Made by a program: the position numbers and the translations under genes
Assembly (NCBI GenBank): GCA_027621335.1
Contig: JAQCAN010000125.1
Coordinates: 1 to 7,082 of the forward strand
Reading direction: 5' to 3'
Origin: Bacteroidota bacterium
GTDB taxonomy: Bacteria; Bacteroidota; Bacteroidia; Flavobacteriales_D; JABDKJ01
Length of the DNA: 7,082 nucleotides
In this document: piece after piece, positions 1 to 6,800 of the stretch
Position numbering within the stretch: position 1 is the stretch's first letter
How the letters are laid out: each line of letters starts with the position of its first letter
Notes under the pieces: generated by a model
Database searches by the model: none
The model's input: only the letters and a program-made list of their open reading frames with translations
What the model was told of the DNA's origin: nothing

Positions 1-40
1 TCATACTTCGGATAAGACTGCCGTGATCGATGGATTGTAG
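1..40 (+). CDS. RND efflux periplasmic adaptor subunit (membrane fusion protein), C-terminal fragment ending at TAG
   Basis: Partial gene entering from the left edge in the frame whose codons begin at position 2. It reads HTSDKTAVIDGL and then meets TAG at 38-40. The other two + frames close within the first 25 bases, so this is the only possible continuation of an upstream gene. The 'V-I-D-G-L' followed after the stop by 'T-G-Q-T-V-L' matches the end of the membrane-proximal beta domain of HlyD/AcrA-type adaptors, where a 'GLxxGxxV' turn is usual. The immediate RND permease downstream supports this. Adaptors are periplasmic, usually lipid- or membrane-anchored, and join the inner-membrane pump to the TolC channel. 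As read, the protein would lose its last 28 residues. Only 12 residues are visible, so the family call leans on context. Confidence 0.6.
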   Translation, partial: HTSDKTAVIDGL

Positions 41-127
41 ACTGGACAGACCGTTCTGACCAAACTGCCGCCAGCAGCCTTTGAAGGAATGAAGGTGACG
101 GTCTACGGTGAAACATCTGCCTCATGA
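41..127 (+). pseudogene. Remnant of the adaptor C-terminus beyond the in-frame TAG
   Basis: The adaptor frame stays open for 28 more codons after the TAG at 38-40 and stops at TGA 125-127. The translation begins TGQTVLTKLPPAAFEGMKV and continues with adaptor-like sequence (P-x-A-F-E-G-M-K-V-x-V-Y-G). The last A of that TGA follows directly from an ATGA overlap with the permease start at 124, the usual translational coupling in such operons. Conservation of frame, of the domain ending and of the overlap suggests that the TAG is recent, is read through, or is a sequencing or assembly error. One base change (for example TAG from AAG or CAG) would restore a normal gene. No other long gene in the window uses TAG as its stop. 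Confidence 0.55.
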
Positions 128-3100
128 GAAGCATCATGACCCACTTCATCAAGTATCCCGTAGCGGTCAATGTGACCATTCTGGGCTTCTTCATACTCGG
201 ATTGATGGGCATGTTCAACATGCGGTCCAGCTTTTTTCCACTTCAGGATAGCAAGTTCGTGAATGTCTCCCTGACCTATCCGGGAGCCTCTCCTGAGGAG
301 ATGGAGGAAGGTATTGTCCTGAAGATAGAGGACAACCTCAGAGGACTTCTAGGTGTGGATCGATTTACGTCCGAATCCAAGGAGAATTCGGCTACAATAA
401 GCATCGAAGCTGAAAAAGGATACGACATCGATGTCTTATTGGCTGACGTCAAGAATGCCGTGGATAAGGTCCCTTCCTTCCCTGCGGAGATGGAACCTCC
501 AGTAGTGGCCAAGCAGGAGACCCTCACCAATGCAGTGACCATGGTCGTCTTCGGAAAGGAAGGTATCGACCTTTCCCAGTTGAAGCAAAAAGCCAGAAGC
601 ATAGAGACCGAGTTGCGGAACATCAATGGCATCTCCCAAGTGGCGATCAGCGGATTTCCTGAGGAGGAGATCAACATCGCAGTGAAGGAGGAAGCACTGA
701 GGAATTATAGCCTCACCTTCAGAGATGTAGCCCAAGCAGTCAGCAATACCAATATCTTGGTCACAGGTGGGGCCATCAAGACGGAGGCGGAGGATTATCT
801 CATCCGGGTCAAGAACAGAGGCTATTATGCTCAGAACCTGGAAGACGTGGTCGTTCTTGCTCGACCCGATGGAAGCCGAGTTCTTCTAAGTGACCTGGCG
901 GTGGTAGAGGATCGTTTCTCTGAAACACCGGATCGGTCCTATTTCAATGGTTCACCCTCCGTGCAGATCGATATCAGCACCACCAACAGAGAAGACCTTG
1001 TCAGCGCAGCGGATACGGTATTGGGTTTTGTGAAGATGTATAACACACGTGAGCAGTCCACTCAATTGGCGGTTACGAACAATAGCAGCATCACCATCAA
1101 GCAACGAACGGAACTTCTCGCCAAGAATGGCATCCAAGGGATCATTCTCGTCCTCCTTTTCTTGAGCATCTTTCTCAGACCACGTTTGGCACTTTGGGTC
1201 GCCTTTGGTCTGCCCATTTCCTTTATGGGTATGTTCATCATGGTGGATTATTTCGATGTGACCATCAATGTCCTTTCTCTCTTTGGCATGATCATCGTCA
1301 TTGGAATTCTGGTCGATGATGGAATCGTTATCGCTGAGAACATCTTCCACCACTATGAGAAAGGGAAGAATCGCATCCAAGCCGCTATCGATGGGACCAT
1401 GGAAGTGGTTCCTGCTATCACTTCGGCCATCTTGACCACGCTCATCGCCTTCAGCATGTTCTTCTTCTTGGATGGGCGTGTTGGAGAATTCTTCGGGGAA
1501 GTCTCCATCGTGGTCTTGCTCACCTTGAGCTTCTCCTTACTGGAAGCTTTCATCGTTCTCCCGGCCCACGTGGCCCATTCCAAGGTCCTCACCCCACACC
1601 AGAAGACTTATCGAATCAATATCTGGGGAGATAAGGTGATGGACTTCATGAGGGACAAGCTGTACATGCCCCTCCTGCGATGGAGCATGACCCATACACC
1701 TATAGCCTTCGCCATTCTGTTCGCCCTGCTGATGGTCACCATTGGGGCCATGCAAGGAGGCATCATCAAAGGAACCTTCTTTCCTCCTATCGCAAGTGAC
1801 CAAGTGCGCATCAACCTCACCATGCCCCAAGGGGTGAATCCTCTTCAGACGGACAGCATCATCACCATGGTGGAGCAGAAGGTATGGGAGGTCAATGATG
1901 AATTCACAGCGAAGCAATCGGATGGCCAACAGGTGGTGGAGAATGTCATCCGCAGGGTGGGACCTGGTACAGCCAATGGGTCGTTGGTCATCAACCTCTT
2001 GCCCGGAGAGCTCAGGGATGCGGCCAGCTCGGATATCGCAGCCCGCATCTTTGAGAAAGTGGGACCTGTGCCCCAGGCTGAAAGCCTGGTCATCGATGCA
2101 GGGTCTAATTTTGGAGGAAAACCCGTCTCTGTCTCCTTGCTCAGCTATGATGTGAATGAGCTGAAAGCGGCCAAGGAGGAGTTGAAGAATGAATTGCGCA
2201 ACGACCCTCTACTCAGAGATGTCACGGACAATGACCCTGCAGGTATCAAGGAGATCCGTCTGACCTTGAAGGATAAAGCCTATAATCTTGGTCTCAGCCT
2301 GAATGATGTCATCAGTCAAGTGAGAGCGGGTTTCAATGGCCTTCAAGTACAACGTTTCCAGCGAGGTCAGGATGAGATCATCGTCTGGGTGCGCTATGAC
2401 CGAGAAGGCCGCTCCAGCATCAGTGATTTGGATGACATGCGTATCCTTAGCCCCAGCGGTGCTAGGATCCCTTTGAGTGAATTGGCCGATTATCGCATCC
2501 AGCGTGGTGATATTTCCATCAATCACCTGGATGGCAAAAGAGAGATCAGAGTGGATGCCGATCTGATAAACCCCAAGGAAAGCGCTACCGCTATCGTCTC
2601 CGGATTGAGGAATGAGTTCGTTCCAGAACTTCAGACCCGATACAGTGGCCTGAGCGCGCTATTTGAAGGACAGAACCGTGAGGCGGAGAAAGTGGGTGGC
2701 TCTGCGGCTGCCGTCATTCCTGTCGTGCTATTGCTGATCTATCTGGTCATTGCCTTTACGTTCAGGAGTTTCTCACAGCCCCTGCTCCTTTTGCTCATGA
2801 TTCCCTTTGCCTTCATTGGAGTCGGCTGGGGTCATTGGTTCCATGACTTTCCCGTGAATGTCCTGAGTATGTTGGGAATCATTGCGCTCATCGGTATCGT
2901 GGTGAATGATGGATTGGTCTTCATCTCCAAGTTCAACGGGTATCTGAAGGAAGGCGTGCCCTACACTGAAGCCATTTATACTGCAGGAGCCTCTAGATTC
3001 AGGGCCATCTTCCTTACCTCAATTACGACTATCGCGGGATTGAGTCCTCTGATCTTCGAGACCAGCAGGCAGGCCCAGTTCCTCATTCCCATGGCCATCA

Positions 3101-3291
3101 GTATAGCTTATGGGATAGGGATAGCGACCGTTCTCACCTTGGTCATGCTTCCCATGCTGCTTCAGTTGAGCAATACCATCAAGGTCTATTTCACGTGGTT
3201 ATGGGAGGGCAAGAAACCCAGCCCTGAAGAGGTGGAGCGCGCGGTGAAAGAGTTGGAAAGCGAAGCCCTCATGGCCCATGATAAACATTGA
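124..3291 (+). CDS. RND-family efflux pump permease (AcrB-like, inner membrane)
   Basis: A full-length 1055-residue proton-driven exporter, the normal size for hydrophobe/amphiphile RND pumps. TM1 lies near residues 12-32, followed by a periplasmic porter domain opening with F37-F38-P39. TM2-TM6 occupy about 335-480, a second periplasmic half opens with F552-F553-P554, and TM8-TM12 span about 862-1015. This shows the two-fold repeat of the family. TM4 carries the proton-relay pair D398-D399 in GILVDDGIVIAEN. The matching TM10 segment is GIVVNDGLVF (N928, D929), so the lysine that AcrB has in TM10 (K940) is absent; this is seen in some other RND subfamilies. A charged tail of about 38 residues follows TM12. 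The ATG at 124 overlaps the adaptor stop as ATGA and leads directly into the expected MRSIMTHFIKYPVAV start, so it is well supported. The substrate cannot be told from the sequence. Heavy-metal pumps are less likely, because the TM4 segment is DD-type rather than the CzcA pattern. Confidence 0.93.
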   Translation: MRSIMTHFIKYPVAVNVTILGFFILGLMGMFNMRSSFFPLQDSKFVNVSLTYPGASPEEMEEGIVLKIEDNLRGLLGVDRFTSESKENSATISIEAEKGYDIDVLLADVKNAVDKVPSFPAEMEPPVVAKQETLTNAVTMVVFGKEGIDLSQLKQKARSIETELRNINGISQVAISGFPEEEINIAVKEEALRNYSLTFRDVAQAVSNTNILVTGGAIKTEAEDYLIRVKNRGYYAQNLEDVVVLARPDGSRVLLSDLAVVEDRFSETPDRSYFNGSPSVQIDISTTNREDLVSAADTVLGFVKMYNTREQSTQLAVTNNSSITIKQRTELLAKNGIQGIILVLLFLSIFLRPRLALWVAFGLPISFMGMFIMVDYFDVTINVLSLFGMIIVIGILVDDGIVIAENIFHHYEKGKNRIQAAIDGTMEVVPAITSAILTTLIAFSMFFFLDGRVGEFFGEVSIVVLLTLSFSLLEAFIVLPAHVAHSKVLTPHQKTYRINIWGDKVMDFMRDKLYMPLLRWSMTHTPIAFAILFALLMVTIGAMQGGIIKGTFFPPIASDQVRINLTMPQGVNPLQTDSIITMVEQKVWEVNDEFTAKQSDGQQVVENVIRRVGPGTANGSLVINLLPGELRDAASSDIAARIFEKVGPVPQAESLVIDAGSNFGGKPVSVSLLSYDVNELKAAKEELKNELRNDPLLRDVTDNDPAGIKEIRLTLKDKAYNLGLSLNDVISQVRAGFNGLQVQRFQRGQDEIIVWVRYDREGRSSISDLDDMRILSPSGARIPLSELADYRIQRGDISINHLDGKREIRVDADLINPKESATAIVSGLRNEFVPELQTRYSGLSALFEGQNREAEKVGGSAAAVIPVVLLLIYLVIAFTFRSFSQPLLLLLMIPFAFIGVGWGHWFHDFPVNVLSMLGIIALIGIVVNDGLVFISKFNGYLKEGVPYTEAIYTAGASRFRAIFLTSITTIAGLSPLIFETSRQAQFLIPMAISIAYGIGIATVLTLVMLPMLLQLSNTIKVYFTWLWEGKKPSPEEVERAVKELESEALMAHDKH

Positions 3292-3316
3292 ATCATACCT
3301 ATTTAAGATGCTAGAT

Positions 3317-4612
3317 ATGAGACGACTATACAGTTTGATAGGTCTATTACTTGCAGTCAATATACAAGCTCAAGAGGCATTGAGTTTTGAAGACGCCTTG
3401 GCCTTGACCTTGGAGAACAACTATGACATCCGTATCTCTCGCATCAATGAACAAGTCGCTGAGAACAATGCTGAACGACAAGCCAATGGCTACCTCCCTA
3501 CAGTGAACACCTCCGGTGCCTATTCATGGACTTATTTCGAGAGCACGAACACTTTGAGAACGGGAGAGCAGAGCTTTGACCCGAACAGTTCGTACAATTA
3601 TAATGCGGCCATCACCCTGTCCTACACCCTTTTCGATGGTCTGGGACGCAAATACAGGTATCAGCAAGCCGCCAACGGCAAGGTCCTTTCCAGTTTGGAG
3701 CTTCAGACCATCATGGAATCCGCTGTCCTGCAGCTAAGTCAGTTCTACCATGAGGTGGCTCGTTTGAAACAACAGACCCAAAGTTTGGATAGCACGGTCT
3801 ATAACTCGGTTCAAAGGGTGAAGCGCGCGCAATATGGCTATGAATATGGGCAGTTCACGCAGTTGGATGTCCTCAATGCGCAAGTGGATCTGGATACGGA
3901 CAGCATCAACCTTATGAATAGCCGGCAGCAATTGGAGAATACCAAGCGTAGCTTGAATCTGGTCATGGGAGTGCCCGTGGAGACGGTCTATGAGATTCAA
4001 GAAGCGGTCCAGCTCATCAGCAATATGAGCGCTGAGGAGGTGGTGAATAGCGCCCTGGAGAAAGGCAGTCGTGTCCTGACAGCTGAGCAACAACAGCGCA
4101 TTGCCGAATTAGGAATCGGAGCGAACAAATCCGCCTGGTTACCGAATATCGGAGTCAATGGAGGCTATCAATACCGAGGCATCGATGATCCCAATGGGGC
4201 CTTCTTACTGAGTAATAACAGCCTTGGCCCTACAGCCACCATCAATTTGAATTGGAACCTCTTCGATGGAAGGAACAACGTTCAGATGCAGAATGCCAAG
4301 CTACAGCTTGAAAGCAGTAATACAGCGCTGGAACGTACCAAAGAGCAAGTACGCACAGAAGCCTTGAATACGCACGGAGCTTATCTGAATGCACTCTTTG
4401 TCTTGCAAGCCAGAGAATCCAATGTGAACACGGCTCGCAATAATTTCCAGCGAAGCGAGGAATCCTTCAAACTGAGCCAGATCACCTCGGTGGAGTTCAG
4501 GCAAGCGCAGTTGAACCTTCTGAATTCCGAATTATTGCTCAGCCAAGCGCTTTATGAAGCCAAGAACATTGAACTTCAAATGTTGGGGCTGATGGGAGAA
4601 TTGATCAAGTGA
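3317..4612 (+). CDS. TolC-family outer membrane efflux channel
   Basis: The outer membrane/periplasmic tunnel partner of the RND pump. It has the internal duplication of the OEP family (numbering from 3317). 'GYLPTVNTSGAY' near 58-69 is mirrored by 'AWLPNIGVNGGY' near 273-284. Beta-strand segments ending in L-F-D-G at 105-108 recur at 315-318. The helical segments with 'QLDVLNAQ' (182-189) and 'VEFRQAQ' (392-398) also match, and the sequence between is coiled-coil-like helix. At 431 residues it is a typical TolC homologue. The frame is open from an ATG at 3278, which would overlap the permease by 14 nt, and there are further ATGs at 3308 and 3317. I prefer 3317 because MRRLYSLIGLLLAVNIQA is then a clean signal peptide, probably cut before QEALSF; 3308 is nearly as good. 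It follows the permease by 25 nt and is surely in the same operon. Confidence 0.92.
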   Translation: MRRLYSLIGLLLAVNIQAQEALSFEDALALTLENNYDIRISRINEQVAENNAERQANGYLPTVNTSGAYSWTYFESTNTLRTGEQSFDPNSSYNYNAAITLSYTLFDGLGRKYRYQQAANGKVLSSLELQTIMESAVLQLSQFYHEVARLKQQTQSLDSTVYNSVQRVKRAQYGYEYGQFTQLDVLNAQVDLDTDSINLMNSRQQLENTKRSLNLVMGVPVETVYEIQEAVQLISNMSAEEVVNSALEKGSRVLTAEQQQRIAELGIGANKSAWLPNIGVNGGYQYRGIDDPNGAFLLSNNSLGPTATINLNWNLFDGRNNVQMQNAKLQLESSNTALERTKEQVRTEALNTHGAYLNALFVLQARESNVNTARNNFQRSEESFKLSQITSVEFRQAQLNLLNSELLLSQALYEAKNIELQMLGLMGELIK

Positions 4613-4630
4613 CCATATATTCCTGTGGTC
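4611..4630 (+). terminator. Possible weak hairpin at the end of the efflux operon
   Basis: GACCATA (4611-4617) can pair with TGTGGTC (4624-4630), giving 7 pairs including one G-U and a 6-nt loop. It begins inside the TGA stop of the TolC gene. No clear T-run follows (TTCGAATCTT), so it is at best a weak intrinsic terminator or an RNA end-stabilising stem. Its position between two functional groups is what makes it plausible. Confidence 0.25.
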
Positions 4631-4661
4631 TTCGAATCTTGTGATTGACTAGATTTAGACC

Positions 4662-5327
4662 ATGAAAACCAACCTCTCAGAATTGAATTGCTTAGAGCGC
4701 CTCCAGGATCGCTTCCAATATTTGTTCGAAGCTGAACTGGTCAAAGAGATCTGTGACTGCAGTGATCTGAAACACATACCTGAAGATACAGAGTTGATGC
4801 ACATCGGGCAGACCATCACGCATATGCCGCTTATCATCTCAGGAAGCATCAAGGTAATGACGGAAGATGATAAAGGTGAGGAACTCCTCCTCTACTATTT
4901 GGAATTGGGGGATACCTGTGCCATGACCTTGAACTGCTGCTCCAAGGCGGCCAAGAGTATCATAGCTGCCATCACCGAGGAACCTTCGGAAATCCTTTTC
5001 ATTCCTGTCGATAAGATGGAAGAGTGGATGATCAAATACTCTTCATGGAGGAATTTCGTGATGGATTCCTACAACACTCGACTGAACGAGATGTTGGAAG
5101 CCATCGACAACCTGGCGTTTCATAACATGGAGGAGCGATTGACCAAATATCTACGTGATCGCGCCATGGTGATGCATAAAGGTGAACTCAAGACCACCCA
5201 TTACCAGATCGCCAATGACCTCCACTCCTCACGCGTGGTCATTTCCAGACACATGAAGAAATTGGAACAAGAAGGGGTCATCAAGCAACACCGGAACCTC
5301 GTTGAAGTTCTGGAGTTCCAAAGCTGA
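4662..5327 (+). CDS. Crp/Fnr-family transcriptional regulator with clustered cysteines
   Basis: A 221-residue DNA-binding regulator of normal Crp/Fnr length. The N-terminal half (about 25-125) is a cyclic-nucleotide-binding-type beta roll ('LIISGSIKVM' at 57-66, 'ELLLYYLELGDTCAM' at 74-88). The dimerisation helix is at about 127-155. The C-terminal winged helix-turn-helix covers about 175-218, with recognition-helix sequence SSRVVISRHMKKLEQEG at 189-205. The usual cAMP-binding residues of E. coli CRP are not kept: the region after G83-D84 reads TCAMTLNCCSKAAKS and lacks the Arg-Ser pair, so cAMP is unlikely to be the ligand. Cysteines at 10, 31, 33, 86, 92 and 93 suggest thiol or redox sensing, but the spacing is not that of FNR, so an Fe-S cluster is not supported. 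The ATG at 4662 is the first in frame after the 49-nt gap behind the TolC gene and gives a family-length protein. Likely targets, by position, are the genes that follow. Confidence 0.9.
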   Translation: MKTNLSELNCLERLQDRFQYLFEAELVKEICDCSDLKHIPEDTELMHIGQTITHMPLIISGSIKVMTEDDKGEELLLYYLELGDTCAMTLNCCSKAAKSIIAAITEEPSEILFIPVDKMEEWMIKYSSWRNFVMDSYNTRLNEMLEAIDNLAFHNMEERLTKYLRDRAMVMHKGELKTTHYQIANDLHSSRVVISRHMKKLEQEGVIKQHRNLVEVLEFQS

Positions 5328-5373
5328 TCATCTCTAGGTTACACAGGTCACGTACTTTACGATCCATATGGCT

Positions 5374-5381
5374 CACCTTTG
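5374..5381 (+). promoter_or_regulatory. Possible Bacteroidota-type -7 element upstream of the usp gene
   Basis: CACCTTTG matches the Bacteroidota -7 consensus TAnnTTTG at all but the first base. It lies about 25 nt before the preferred ATG of the stress-protein gene, in the 78-nt gap after the regulator. I found no TTG-type -33 element at the expected distance, so this is weak. Its overlap with the TTG at 5379 argues that this TTG is not the translation start. Confidence 0.2.
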
Positions 5382-5405
5382 CGTCTGCAAATCTCTTATG
5401 CAGCT

Positions 5406-6221
5406 ATGAGGATATTGATGATCATAAATTCGCCTGATGAGCTCCTACAGTCCATCACCTACACGCAACGCTTAGCCGAACAGAAGGACGAAGTACACCT
5501 CTTGGCTGTGGTACCATCCAGCGGAGAAGTACCGACCAAGAAGAACGGGCAGATCGTTGATGGCTGTTCGGAATTCGATCTCACCCCATTATTTGCCGAT
5601 CAATTCAGCTACGAGAAGAAAATCGATGAATCAGGCGTTTCAAGCTCGTTTGGAAAAGCTGAGGTATTAATAGGAAACCGCCTTGCCATCATCACAGACA
5701 AGATCGAAAACTTCAAGCCCGATCTCATCGTCATGGGAACCGAACTCTCATCAGACAGTAAGGATTTCTTTTCCAAGACCAAAGCGGGCCTTATGAAAGA
5801 GACCTTCAATGTGCCACTATTGACCTATAAGAGTGAGAACTGTTGCGAAGCCATGCAGGACATCGCCCTATTGTCAGACTATGAGCAAGAGGAAGAGAAG
5901 AACGTACCACTGGTCAAAGAACTATCAAAGAGAACAGGTGCTCAAATCACCTTATATGGATTTGTCCAGGAGGAGAATCAAAAGGAAATCCTTCTCTCCA
6001 AGATGGAGCACTTCACTGAGAAATACGCATTGGGTCCAGTCCACATGGAGGTCATCGTTAGTTCCACCAAAGAGAAGAGTGCCAGAGCGCTCCTATCAGA
6101 AAAGTCCATACAACTCATGGTCATCACGGATATCAACAGAAAAGGACTCAAGAGTTTAGTCAAAGGAAATCTGGAAATGGACATCTTAAATCACACAGCC
6201 ATTCCTATCCTTGCTATATAA
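5406..6221 (+). CDS. Universal stress protein, tandem UspA domains
   Basis: A cytoplasmic protein of 271 residues made of two Usp folds, a common Bacteroidota form. Domain 1 (about 1-142) begins MRILMIINSPDE, the usual first beta strand, and has the DLIVMGTE strand/turn at 106-113 before 'VPLLTY'. Domain 2 (about 150-271) begins 'DIALLSDYE' and ends 'LMVITDINRK...HTAIPILAI'. The canonical nucleotide loop G-x2-G-x9-G-S/T is not recognisable in either half (after G111 the sequence is TELSSDSKDFF; domain 2 has TDINRKGLKSL), so ATP binding is doubtful. The C146-C147 pair sits in the linker. The frame extends to a TTG at 5379, but the ATG at 5406 starts exactly at the domain, so I chose it. The stop at 6219-6221 is 9 nt before the YeeE-type gene, indicating co-transcription. 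Usp proteins are stress or growth-arrest factors; the specific role here is unknown. Confidence 0.87.
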   Translation: MRILMIINSPDELLQSITYTQRLAEQKDEVHLLAVVPSSGEVPTKKNGQIVDGCSEFDLTPLFADQFSYEKKIDESGVSSSFGKAEVLIGNRLAIITDKIENFKPDLIVMGTELSSDSKDFFSKTKAGLMKETFNVPLLTYKSENCCEAMQDIALLSDYEQEEEKNVPLVKELSKRTGAQITLYGFVQEENQKEILLSKMEHFTEKYALGPVHMEVIVSSTKEKSARALLSEKSIQLMVITDINRKGLKSLVKGNLEMDILNHTAIPILAI

Positions 6222-6230
6222 TTCACACCT

Positions 6231-6791
6231 ATGTTAGAACTTATCAAAGAACCGTGGCCTTGGTATGTGGCCGGACCTATCATCGCACTTGTCATGTTCT
6301 TGCTGATCTTCTTCGGCAAGAATTTCGGCTTTTCCGCCAACCTCAGGACCATGTGTACCATAGCTGGAGCAGGGAAGGTATCTGACTTTTTCGCCTTTGA
6401 CTGGAAATCCCAACGCTGGAATCTTGTTTTTGTATTGGGCAGCGTCATCGGGGGATTCATCTCAGCCAACTACCTCATGGATGGCGAAACCATGGAACTG
6501 TCAGCAGCCACAGTAGACAGCCTGAAAGGATTGGGCTTTGACAACATTGGCGAGCAGTTCCTACCGGCAGAGATCTTTGGAATGGACCTATTGACCAGTC
6601 CTAAGGGCTTGCTCATAATTATAGGCGGTGGCTTCTTGGTCGGTTTCGGGTCGCGTTATGCAGGAGGCTGCACCTCCGGTCATGCCATCAGTGGATTGAG
6701 CGACCTTCAAATCCCTTCCCTTATTGCGGTCATAGGCTTCTTCATCGGAGGATTGCTTATGACCCATCTTCTTCTTCCCCTGATCTTCTGA
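6231..6791 (+). CDS. YeeE/YedE-family membrane protein, half-size (putative thiosulfate/sulfur transporter)
   Basis: An inner-membrane protein of 186 residues with about four hydrophobic segments (roughly 12-29, 64-82, 126-143, 160-183). The family signature is clear: FSANLRTMCTIAG with C42, and GFGSRYAGGCTSGHAISG (138-155) with C147. In the full-length relatives (E. coli YeeE, Spirochaeta TsuA), conserved cysteines and glycine-rich loops pass thiosulfate across the membrane. Those proteins are about 330-350 residues, so this is one half. In many Bacteroidota a second gene of about 135-140 residues supplies the other half; it is not found directly downstream here. The ATG at 6231 lies 9 nt after the usp stop and the next gene starts 9 nt after this one ends. 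Thiosulfate as the substrate is inferred from the family. Confidence 0.88.
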   Translation: MLELIKEPWPWYVAGPIIALVMFLLIFFGKNFGFSANLRTMCTIAGAGKVSDFFAFDWKSQRWNLVFVLGSVIGGFISANYLMDGETMELSAATVDSLKGLGFDNIGEQFLPAEIFGMDLLTSPKGLLIIIGGGFLVGFGSRYAGGCTSGHAISGLSDLQIPSLIAVIGFFIGGLLMTHLLLPLIF

Positions 6792-6800
6792 TAGGGACCA

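Noticed and set aside
952..1380. Antisense open frame of 142 codons within the RND gene, and similar antisense frames at 276-677, 1537-1929, 2209-2526 and 3734-4093
   Set aside because: They lie wholly inside strongly recognised genes, have low-complexity His/Asp- or Ser/Thr-rich translations and no recognisable domain. They are products of the codon use of the sense gene.
3278..3316. Upstream ATG start of the TolC-like protein at 3278
   Set aside because: It would put 13 residues, including acidic ones, before the signal peptide and overlap the permease by 14 nt. The ATGs at 3308 and 3317 give a normal signal peptide. It is not fully excluded.
4650..4657. TAGATTTA as a -7 promoter element for the Crp/Fnr gene
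   Set aside because: Transcription would start at about the ATG itself and no -33 element is present at the right distance.
5351..5361. CGTA-CTT-TACG inverted repeat between the regulator and usp genes
   Set aside because: A four-base stem with a three-base loop is expected by chance in this length, has no T-run, and does not resemble a known operator.
5379..5405. TTG start adding nine residues to the stress protein
   Set aside because: The added residues RLQISYAA precede the canonical Usp first strand, and an ATG exists exactly at the domain start (5406).
5833..6159. Same-strand open frame of 108 codons inside the stress-protein gene
   Set aside because: Its translation is Arg/Ser/Lys-rich with no domain, while the other frame gives a clear Usp protein across the whole stretch.
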